From Lachancea thermotolerans CBS 6340 (taxonomy: Eukaryota; Ascomycota; Saccharomycetes; Saccharomycetales; Saccharomycetaceae): a DNA stretch of 64,000 bases. Position numbers and translations under genes: made by a program. The stretch spans positions 1,449,538-1,513,537 of the forward strand of contig NC_013080.1 of the NCBI RefSeq assembly GCF_000142805.1, in the 5' to 3' direction. A model generated the notes under the pieces. The model did no database searches. It had not been told where the DNA came from and saw only the letters and a program-made list of their open reading frames with translations. Positions 56,405 through 64,000 of the stretch are shown piece after piece (within the stretch, counting starts at the first letter, position 1; the number at the start of each line of letters is the position of its first letter).

Positions 56405-56728
56405 CGACGGATACCCAACTAAGTACCATACAAGGTCCACATTAACCGTTCATAGCCCAGGGCAGACCACAGTGGCTTGGAGAAGGTAAGGAGTGGTACC
56501 ACCAGTACGATTATCACCTTATGAATAAGACTCAGCCACGTCCCAGAAATTTTGTATAAATCCGGATCATTTCTTTGGTTTGCAAGACATAAATCTTGGA
56601 CTGAAGAAAGATGGGGGAGATATTTAGTACCATCATCCGCGAAGTAGTTTACTTAGATCATTATGGAAAACATAACCAAGGAATCTGAGACCCTTTCGAC
56701 CAATGATCCAGATTCACCTCATCAGGAT

Positions 56729-56753
56729 TGCACCCGTGGCTTAGCTGCACCCG
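56729..56753 (+). promoter_or_regulatory. Pair of Aft1-like TGCACCCG motifs far from genes
   Basis: TGCACCCG occurs at 56729-56736 and 56746-56753, each a full match to YRCACCCR, 17 bp apart in the same direction. They lie 1.6 kb upstream of the siderophore transporter and 2.5 kb upstream of the adhesin gene. The distance makes function doubtful. Confidence 0.3.
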
Positions 56754-56839
56754 TAGCGTCGATTATCTCTCTCTATTCCTAGTCACTACTGATTCTGTCT
56801 CCTGGTCACAATTGTGCATCATGTTCTGTTTGGGTTGTA

Positions 56840-56941
56840 CTGTTGTCACAACTTATCTCGTGTTAAGTCACTTTGTACTAATGCGACATTATGCAATTTG
56901 TCACTATCACACATCAGCGATTCGGTTACGATCTGACAAAA
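56840..56941 (-). repeat. Diverged repeat family, copy 3 (inverted)
   Basis: On the minus strand this reads TTTTGTCAGATCGTAACCGA, then GATGTGTGATAGTGACAAA, then TTGCATAATGTCGCATTAGT. It pairs with copy 2 over at least 65 bp at roughly three identities in four. With copy 2 it makes an inverted repeat separated by about 450 bp. Confidence 0.7.
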
Positions 56942-57394
56942 ATCAACTCTGTTAGGCACAATGCAACTAAGCTGCAGAAAGCAGCTATAAATTATTGTAA
57001 TGCATGATGTCAAGTACCGCCTGCCAATAATAGAGCTCCAAAACCAAGAATATCAGCGAGTAACACGAAAAATTTTCTAGATACAAAAATGTTGCAGACA
57101 TGCACTCACTGAACTTCAGTCATTGATCATTGTGGTGTAAGTTTCTCAAGTATGTATTAATAACTACGTTACCAGTAGCGCTGTTGGGGTATAATTGAGC
57201 TACCTAATACAAAATGGGTAATAAGCGGTTATTATCCACCGTTAGAAAGAAATTTTTAATGTGATATTTGTTCGTACAGAAATACATTAAATTTTTCACG
57301 CTTTTAAACTTGCCCTGTTGTGTGCCTGAATTCCCTTAAAGCATAAGGCTGTGCTTGTTTTTAATATAATTAGTCGTGTCACAAAAAATTAGTT

Positions 57395-57490
57395 TTAATT
57401 GTGTCAGATTATATTTGGGTTGCTGATGTATAATAGTGAAAAATTGCGTTATGACACATTAGATTTAAAGTGATGTGAGACTCCACAACT
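57395..57490 (+). repeat. Diverged repeat family, copy 4 (direct)
   Basis: Reads GTGTCAGATTATATTTGGGT, then TGCTGATGTATAATAGTGAA, then TTGCGTTATGACACATTAG, then AAAGTGATGTGAGACT, colinear with copies 2 and 3. A weaker minus-strand candidate sharing GATGTGTGAT lies at about 57605-57665. What the family derives from (LTR, subtelomeric repeat or other) is not recognised. Confidence 0.6.
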
Positions 57491-59167
57491 TACGATCATA
57501 GCATGAACCCAGGTAAAAACCCAAAGGGAGATCTATAACTATAGCCACAGCTTGAAACTAAACTTAGTTAAATAAGAAAAGTTAGGATTGGCACCACGAG
57601 TGCAGTCACGCCACAGACATAGTTCTCGGCTCAATCACACATCGGCAATCCAACTATAATGCGATTATTTTCTCAATCATAAAAATGGCTCCATATTGTA
57701 TTGCTCGAGAATATGCTTGCGCCACTCTACATTCTGACCAAAGCCAAGGCCTGTTCAAATACTTAAGAAACTGTTGCCAAAGGGTCAGTAATAGTAATCC
57801 ACAAAATTTAGTAAATGAAAATTGGTAAAGCATGAACATATTACAGCTAAGCAAACAAGTGTACAGTTACTGAATACAATTAATTAAAGAGATGGATAAA
57901 AGAAAAATTAGGCGGTTTGAAGTCCATAAGATGTTGCCCTTCATTTTTGTTTCCTCTACGCGTAAAACATGTTTATTACCAATGCTTTTTATGGTTTCCA
58001 AATGAACACTGAAACTTTTCTAGGAAAGATTAAGGCGTGAACTGATTTTGCGGCCAAGTTGCGTTTACATACATTAAAAAATGGTAGTCGCCGAGTTGCA
58101 GACAGCAAATTCATCGAGGTGCACGGGCATTACTGTTTGTATCAAAAGTCTGGAAGCTGGGATCTTAAAGAACATCACATTCTCACTGATTGCCAATGAC
58201 ACAAAATGATGGTTTATTGGTTTCGCGAGCTCATCTAGTAATCATGCCAGTCGTAACCGAACACAATTCTGTGCGTATTTCGGAATTAATGTTTTCATAT
58301 CTATCGCTGCTTCCGAGGTTACCCCTCAAGGTAGAGGACTACTGAAAAGAGAGAGAGTTATTTTAAGATATTTATGCGCTGCGATGCATGATGTATGATT
58401 TTAACGAGCTCATGCATAACGCGTCTAAAATGATTTAATACGAAAAAAACCTTTAAAAGAGAGTTAATGAACGCTACATTCCGCAGAATTCGACGCTGCA
58501 TTCCGCTGACATTCCTAAGAGAGAAGACTTGTGTAATTTCATACATGGTTCGCGGCAATAGTCTGGCCTCAAAATTCCATTTCAGCGCTAAGGAGAAAAG
58601 TTGATTTTTATTCCATGTTCAGTCATGAAAGCTTGTGAAGGTTTATCGGAGTATCCTATAGCTTGCTGCTTGTGGTAACATTTGTGATTCGCATAGAAAC
58701 CACTTTTCTCTTTAAGGCTGTCAAGTCTCCAGTTGTTCTGCCAAATCGTTTCTTTTACTTTGGAAAGCCAACGCCATGCCGGAAGCTAACTTCTTACTAT
58801 GAAGTGGGAGTGGTTCAGAAAAGCCCACCGTGCCGAGGAATGAAGAAATAATCACGCTCCAGGCATATACCCTTCTTTTGTAATTTATTGCCGAGGCCGC
58901 GCGTTTGAAAAAATTTGTACCTGCATGGCCCTGCATAATAAGGTGCAGCGAAAACCACGATACATCATAATAATAAACGACAACTGCACGGACAGTTACT
59001 AATTGTTTTCTGCGCTTCTACTGAGGATTTGATGCAGCGGAGGGCTCAAAGCCATCGAAATCTCCAAGTATTGAGCTATTAGCCATCAATCAGCGTTTTT
59101 TTAAAGATTTCCGCAAAGAGCCGGCGGAACACATCGACCAACAAGGATTTCAAGTTTGGAATATCTT

Positions 59168-59175
59168 TATATAAA
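59168..59175 (+). promoter_or_regulatory. TATA box of the adhesin gene
   Basis: TATATAAA lies 50 bp before the proposed adhesin start codon, and no other TATA-type element sits closer. TATA-containing promoters are typical of regulated cell-wall genes. Confidence 0.6.
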
Positions 59176-59225
59176 GGGAGTTCCGTTTGTATACTGAAGA
59201 TGTGGGTATAGGGAAAATCCTCAAG

Positions 59226-62200
59226 ATGTCACTTGCTTTCATAACAAAGCTACTCGTCGTAGCGGGAGTAATTTTCGCATCCACTGACGACGGAAGTCTC
59301 AATGCTAACCGAGTGTGCCTACCAAGCGGAGACAGCACCCCTGGCTTTCGTGCCAGATTCTACTCTTACCAATACCTCGACAACAATTCGTCGTACAATG
59401 AAGACTATCTAATGTACCGCTACCAGTCAGAATCTACCCTTCTCAATACTAAGCTTGGTATCACTGAACCATCTTTCACAATAATGCACGAAGAAAACGG
59501 AGTTGCTGAAGGGGAGTTATACGGAGAACAGATCACAATCACAAACTTTACTCTGGAACTAGTTGGTTATTATAAAGCCCCTCAAAGTGGTACATATACT
59601 ATATCTGTGAACCAAGTTGATGATGGTTTGTCTTTGATGTTTGGAAAAGGTGCTTTTCAGTGCTGCTCATCAGAAAACCTTGACCAAAATACAAATGACG
59701 TTGCCATTCGCTCGTTCTTCTCTCAGGAAAAGAAGGAAGCTAAATTCAGTCTCCAGGAGGGGCTGTACTACCCAATGCGTGTCGTGTTCTCCAACAAAGA
59801 ACGTACTGCTATAATGGATCTTTCCATGACCCTACCTGACGGCACTACTATAACTTCCTTTGAAGATGTGTCGTTCTTTCCAGGGGACGACGAGTCTGGC
59901 AAAAATTGTGAAGCCATCACTGTCACTGAGTCTACTACCTACACGCCATGGACCGGCTCCGAGACTGTGACTTTCTCCACCGAGACTACCACCTTCACTG
60001 GATCTGACGGTGTCCCAACCACTGAGACCATCTACTACGTCGAGACCCCAACTGCTGCCACTGAGTCCACCACCTACACTCCATGGACCGGTACTGAGAC
60101 CTCTACTTTCTCCACCGAGACCACCACGTTCACCGGATCTGACGGCGTCCCAACCACTGAGACGATCTACTACGTCGAGACCCCAACTGTTGGCACTGAG
60201 TCCACCACCTACACTCCATGGACCGGTACTGAGACCTCTACTTTCTCCACCGAGACCACCACGTTCACTGGATCTGACGGCGTCCCAACCACTGAGACGA
60301 TCTACTACGTCGAGACCCCAACTGCTGCCACTGAGTCTACTACCTACACGCCATGGACCGGCTCCGAGACTGTGACTTTCTCTACCGGAACTACCACGTT
60401 CACTGGATCTGACGGCGTCCCAACCACTGGGACCATCTACTACGTTGAGACTCCAACTGCACCAGTAAACACCCCAACCTCTGGAAAACCTCTTTACCCA
60501 AGCTCCAGCGCTCCAGTTTCCGAGACTTACTTTTCTGTAGTGTCTTCTGCTCCAAGTCCCAGCTCTCCAGTCTCTGAGATCTCCTCGACTCCAGTGTCTT
60601 CTGTTCCAAGCTCAAGCGCTCCAGTCTCTGAGACCTCCTCGACACCAGTGTCTTCTGCTCCAAGCTCCAGCGCTCCAGTCTCTGAGACCTCCTCGACTCC
60701 AGTGTCTTCTGTTCCAAGCTCAAGCGCTTTAGTCTCCGAATACTCTTCGACTCCAGTGTCTTCTGCTCCAAGCTCCAGCGCTCCAATTTCCTCTGTTCCG
60801 CATAGTTATCCATACTACCACAACACTACCACTGCTGCTGGTATTGGATCCACCTCTTACCCAGTTTCTTTGAGCTCTACCCCAGCTACTTCTGACTCTG
60901 TCCCAGCTACTTCTGGCTCTACCCCAGCTACCTCCGGTACCCCAGCTACCTCTGGTTCCGTCCCAGCTACTTCTGAGACTATCCCAGCTACTTCTGGCTC
61001 TGCCCCAGCTACTTCTGAGACTACCCCAGCTACCTCCGGTACCCCAGCTACCTCTGGTTCCGTCCCAGCTACTTCTGAGACTATCCCAGCTACTTCTGAG
61101 ACCACCCCAGCTACTTCTGAGACCACCCCAGCTACTTCTGAGACTACCCCAGCTACCTCCGGTACCCCAGCTACTTCTGGCTCCGTTCCAGCTACTTCTG
61201 AGACTACCCCAGCTACTTCTGGTTCCGTCCCAGCTACTTCTGAGACTACCCCAGCTACTTCTGGTTCCGTCCCAGCTACTTCTGAGACTACCCCAGCTAC
61301 CTCTGGTTCCGTCCCAGCTACCTCTGGTTCCGTCCCAGCTACCTCTGGTTCCGTCCCAGCTACTTCTGAGACCACCCCAGCTACTTCTGAGACCACCCCA
61401 GCTACTTCTGAGACTACCCCAGCTACCTCCGGTACCCCAGCTACTTCTGGCTCCGTTCCAGCTACTTCTGAGACTACCCCAGCTACTTCTGGTTCCGTCC
61501 CAGCTACTTCTGAGACTACCCCAGCTACTTCTGGTTCCGTCCCAGCTACTTCTGAGACTACCCCAGCTACTTCTGGTTCCGTCCCAGCTACTTCTGAGAC
61601 TACCCTAGCTACTTCTGAGACTACCCCAGCTACCTCTGGTTCCGTCTCAGCTACTTCTGGTTCCGTCCCAGCTACTTCTGAGACTACCCCAGCTACCTCT
61701 GGTTCCGTCCCAGCTACTTCTGGTTCCGTCCCAGCTACTTCTGAGACTACCCCAGCTACCTCTGGTTCCGTCCCAGCTACCTCTGGTTCCGTCCCAGCTA
61801 CCTCTGGTTCCGTCCCAGCTACCTCTGGTTCCGTCCCAGCTACTTCTGAGACCACCCCAGCTACTTCTGAGACTACCCCAGCTACCTCCGGTACCCCAGC
61901 TACTTCTGGCTCCGTTCCAGCTACTTCTGAGACTACCCCAGCTACCTCTGGTTCCGTCCCAGCTACTTCTGGTTCCGTCCCAGCTACTTCTGAGACTACC
62001 CCAGCTACCTCCGGTACCCCAGCTACTTCTGAGACTACCCCAGCTACCTCCGGTACCCCAGCTACTTCTGGCTCCGTTTCAGCTACCTCTGGCTCTATCC
62101 CAACTACTTCTACTTGTCAAACCATTGTTATAAGCGCTGTTTCTGGAACGACTACCATTTTCACCACAACTTGTCCTGAAAGCACTTTGCCAACTACAAC

Positions 62201-62894
62201 TGGGCCTGCACAGACTGAGTCAGTGGTCACTGTTACTGAATCTGGCACCGTTACCTCTTACACCACTACCTGCCCTATCACCGAAGTCGAGCCAACTACC
62301 ACTGGCCCTGATAATGCCAAGACTGTTGTTGTCTCCTCCGCTTCCGGCACTGTGACTTCTTACACCACCACCTTGCCAGTCAGCGAATCTCAGCCTGCTA
62401 CTAGTGCTCCAGCTAGCTCCGAGTCTGTTGTTGTCTCCTCCGCTTCCGGCACACCTGTCACTGAGTCTATCGTGACCGACACCGTATCGGGCACAACAAC
62501 CATCTACACCACTACATGCCCAGTGAGCTCTGCTGTCGAAACAACCTCTCCTGGCCCAGCTAACTCTGAGATTGTTACTACCAGCACCATCTCTGGTACT
62601 GAGACTGTCTACACCACCACAGCTCCATTGAGCTCTGCTCAAAAGACTGAGGCTGCTTCTCCATCGGGTTCGCAAACAAAATCTGTTGAATCTTCTCCAG
62701 CTTACAGCGGTTCTTACACTACCCCAGGCGCTTCTGGTTCATACGTCACCCAAACTCCATCTTCTTCTCTTGAGGTGCAGTCTTCTTCCTCCGTCGCTGC
62801 CGTCTCTACTACGGCTGGCGTCTCTACCTTCGAGGGTGCTGCCAACAAGCTAAGAGCTGGTCTTCTTTTGGCTATCCCACTAGCCCTGTTGTGA
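59226..62894 (+). CDS. Flo-type GPI-anchored cell-wall adhesin with PA14 lectin domain
   Basis: A 1222-aa cell-surface adhesin related to Flo1/5/9. Residues 1-19 are a signal peptide ([17 protein letters not shown]). Residues about 25-228 are a PA14 lectin domain with the adjacent aspartates D132-D133 ([11 protein letters not shown]) that bind calcium and sugar in Flo proteins, paired cysteines 146-147 and 228, and [12 protein letters not shown]. Residues 235-414 are four 45-aa Flo1-like repeats ([23 protein letters not shown]). A Ser/Pro-rich 18-aa repeat tier, about 59 PATS units and several [13 protein letters not shown]-type repeats follow. The C-terminus ([16 protein letters not shown]) is a GPI-attachment signal. 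The frame opens at TTG 59187; ATG 59226 fits the signal peptide. The sugar bound is not predictable. Confidence 0.93.
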   Translation: MSLAFITKLLVVAGVIFASTDDGSLNANRVCLPSGDSTPGFRARFYSYQYLDNNSSYNEDYLMYRYQSESTLLNTKLGITEPSFTIMHEENGVAEGELYGEQITITNFTLELVGYYKAPQSGTYTISVNQVDDGLSLMFGKGAFQCCSSENLDQNTNDVAIRSFFSQEKKEAKFSLQEGLYYPMRVVFSNKERTAIMDLSMTLPDGTTITSFEDVSFFPGDDESGKNCEAITVTESTTYTPWTGSETVTFSTETTTFTGSDGVPTTETIYYVETPTAATESTTYTPWTGTETSTFSTETTTFTGSDGVPTTETIYYVETPTVGTESTTYTPWTGTETSTFSTETTTFTGSDGVPTTETIYYVETPTAATESTTYTPWTGSETVTFSTGTTTFTGSDGVPTTGTIYYVETPTAPVNTPTSGKPLYPSSSAPVSETYFSVVSSAPSPSSPVSEISSTPVSSVPSSSAPVSETSSTPVSSAPSSSAPVSETSSTPVSSVPSSSALVSEYSSTPVSSAPSSSAPISSVPHSYPYYHNTTTAAGIGSTSYPVSLSSTPATSDSVPATSGSTPATSGTPATSGSVPATSETIPATSGSAPATSETTPATSGTPATSGSVPATSETIPATSETTPATSETTPATSETTPATSGTPATSGSVPATSETTPATSGSVPATSETTPATSGSVPATSETTPATSGSVPATSGSVPATSGSVPATSETTPATSETTPATSETTPATSGTPATSGSVPATSETTPATSGSVPATSETTPATSGSVPATSETTPATSGSVPATSETTLATSETTPATSGSVSATSGSVPATSETTPATSGSVPATSGSVPATSETTPATSGSVPATSGSVPATSGSVPATSGSVPATSETTPATSETTPATSGTPATSGSVPATSETTPATSGSVPATSGSVPATSETTPATSGTPATSETTPATSGTPATSGSVSATSGSIPTTSTCQTIVISAVSGTTTIFTTTCPESTLPTTTGPAQTESVVTVTESGTVTSYTTTCPITEVEPTTTGPDNAKTVVVSSASGTVTSYTTTLPVSESQPATSAPASSESVVVSSASGTPVTESIVTDTVSGTTTIYTTTCPVSSAVETTSPGPANSEIVTTSTISGTETVYTTTAPLSSAQKTEAASPSGSQTKSVESSPAYSGSYTTPGASGSYVTQTPSSSLEVQSSSSVAAVSTTAGVSTFEGAANKLRAGLLLAIPLALL
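59928..60467 (+). repeat. Four 135-bp coding tandem repeats (Flo1-type)
   Basis: Unit starts are at 59928, 60063, 60198 and 60333, exactly 135 bp apart (45 codons). Copies 2 and 3 are nearly identical; copy 4 resembles copy 1 at its start and carries E-to-G changes. The unit is the Flo1 type ([20 protein letters not shown]). Confidence 0.93.
60501..60798 (+). repeat. Ser/Pro-rich 54-bp coding repeats
   Basis: Five to six imperfect copies of an 18-codon unit ([18 protein letters not shown]). The stretch is expected to be heavily O-mannosylated and extended. Boundaries are approximate. Confidence 0.85.
60882..62112 (+). repeat. PATS minisatellite, about 59 coding units of 18-21 bp
   Basis: Units are mainly PATSETT and PATSGSV (21 bp) with a shorter PATSGT (18 bp), all in frame. 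There is a higher-order duplication of 270-bp period: about 61098-61325 matches about 61368-61595 with very few differences. Runs of identical GSV units (for example 61750-61850) suggest recent slippage or recombination. Confidence 0.92.
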
Positions 62895-64000
62895 TTTCCT
62901 TCGATCGAGATACCCTGCAAGGAACTACTACAGCTTATAGAGTCTACTAATATACATACATTTAGTTCGTCGCCTAAACTGGCATAAGTATTAAGAATAA
63001 GTTTTTCTATCAACATGGTTGACCTACATATACGACCTGGCATCCTTGGGAACATCAAAGGAATCAGTATTTTCTCGTATTTCAGTTATTCTCCTCAGAA
63101 ATGTTTGCATCGATATTCAAGTCCCCTCTACTGAGGACCTTGGATGTCGCCTCCCGAAAACAGAAAAGATGTGAGAAAAGGTGGTCGTTGTCTATCTAGT
63201 TACTCTTAAGTTTGAACTCGAATGCTCCTTTTAGGTACCAGTCTTGCTCTTGAAACTAGTTTTGGAGGCGACACTAGGTTTTTGATTGTATTGTTAGGCG
63301 GTTATCGCAAAATCTTTTGTGCTATTCATGGGTTATTTGACACCATGTTAAACTAGTGAGAATATAACCAACAGAGCCTTTTTTGCCAAGGAAGGAACCG
63401 TTTTACCTGGGTTCCTTTTTTATAAAACAGTACCCAGCGTTGTTCAGAGAGACAGCCAGAAGGTCATAAATCTTAGCATATTTGTGAATGTCATAGCCTG
63501 GTTGTCTGTCTTGTATCTTTCTAGTATGGTTGATACGCTGAGCTCTCGAAGTAACGAGGCCAAAGCTAGCGACCTCTGTGCCCAGATAAACAAAAGCTGC
63601 GTCAAACAGGTTAGCTTTGTGAACCTCTGTGGCAACCGCAGATTACTTGTAACTGCTGGGGTCGGAAAGATCGACGTGTCTAAAACTTCTTGGAAAAACA
63701 AAAGCACAGCTGAAGCAGCTCACCTTATATAAACTTCACCACTCTGGGAATCCTTCAAAGGGGGGGGTTCGGCGTTAGTTGCTAAATGACACTCCCTTGT
63801 CACAATATTGCAGCATATAGCACAAGAGAACGGCTCGATGCCCGACAAGGCTTTGCCTTAAAAAGATCAATGTTGCAATAAAATAAACATGAGACCTGGG
63901 AGTAGTTGATGATAAGATAGACAAGCGCAATGATCACAGAATGATCAGCATAGATGCAAAAACCACAATTTCCATCTTTATCTGCAGTCTATCTTCTCAC
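62895..64000. other. Right-end region without confident genes
   Basis: 1.1 kb after the adhesin gene. It contains only overlapping short frames on both strands around 63444-63732, none recognised. A hairpin AAGGAACC / GGTTCCTT (63392-63399 and 63410-63417) is followed by a T-run and then a TATAAAA at about 63421. No telomeric repeat is visible. Confidence 0.5.

Larger units (their letters stand above)
55242..59225. other. Gene-poor subtelomeric region
   Basis: About 4 kb, AT-rich, between the divergently transcribed siderophore transporter and adhesin genes. All open frames are under 95 codons, overlap one another and show no recognisable family. The middle (56.1-57.7 kb) contains diverged repeats in both orientations, listed separately. 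Large intergenic regions are usual upstream of FLO-type genes in yeast. Confidence 0.7.

Noticed and set aside
60857-61855. Long minus-strand frame of 333 codons
   Set aside because: It is the reverse image of the PATS repeat tier of the adhesin; its repetitive product has no family and the sense gene is complete.
60882-62112. Regular short repeats that might suggest a CRISPR array
   Set aside because: The units are contiguous, in frame and have no spacers; they encode a Ser/Thr/Pro stalk in a yeast cell-wall protein.
63526-63732. Plus-strand frame of 68 codons from ATG, and an overlapping minus-strand frame
   Set aside because: Neither has a recognisable motif; the minus-strand frame opens with a non-ATG codon. 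Chance frames are likely in this region.

Overview
This is nuclear DNA from a budding yeast of the family Saccharomycetaceae that did not pass through the whole-genome duplication. Nearly every core gene has a clear Saccharomyces cerevisiae orthologue recognised from its protein sequence. Gene order interleaves S. cerevisiae chromosome X (HOM6, IML1, MET5, TTI2, TIM8, MCM22, SGM1, XPT1, NMD5, MNS1, STR2, EFM3, VPS70) with first chromosome VIII (RPN10, NBL1, AIM18/46, RIX1, UTP9, NVJ1, MDM31, EGD2, LNP1, CTF8) and then chromosome XIII (YML082W/STR2, ATP18, TDA9/RSF2, DUS1, YML079W). All strands are consistent with those chromosomes. This is the ancestral single-track order. A Lachancea-like genome fits best, but the species cannot be fixed from the sequence alone.

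Layout. 1-34.8 kb is a compact core region with short intergenic gaps. It holds amino-acid and sulfur metabolism (HOM6, MET5), TORC1 control (IML1), the proteasome (RPN10), chromosome segregation (NBL1, MCM22, CTF8), ribosome biogenesis (RIX1, UTP9), nuclear import (NMD5), mitochondria and organelle contacts (TIM8, MDM31, NVJ1, LNP1, AIM18/46) and two tRNA genes: Lys-CUU, and Phe-GAA with an 18-nt intron. One gene here has no S. cerevisiae counterpart: a fused pseudouridine-5'-phosphate glycosidase and PfkB kinase at 13.25-15.44 kb. 34.8-52 kb continues the core with the synteny partner switched to chromosome XIII. It carries a lone allantoicase gene (DAL2) outside any DAL cluster.

52-64 kb looks subtelomeric. 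Conserved order stops after VPS70 and gene density collapses. The region holds a siderophore transporter of the SIT1/ARN family with an Aft1-type iron-response site, then about 4 kb without a credible gene but with a diverged repeat family in both orientations. Next comes a large Flo-type cell-wall adhesin gene (PA14 lectin domain, three tiers of tandem repeats, GPI signal), followed by 1.1 kb with no confident gene.

Regulatory sites fit the genes beside them: a PACE element at RPN10, Met31/32 and Cbf1 sites at MET5, PAC/RRPE motifs at RIX1 and UTP9, GATA sites and a TATA box at DAL2, and an Aft1 site at the siderophore transporter. NBL1 is a split gene with clear splice signals. Gene starts were moved from non-ATG or over-long openings to the ATG that matches the family length wherever comparison supported it. 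Comparisons with S. cerevisiae proteins are from knowledge of those sequences; no search was run.
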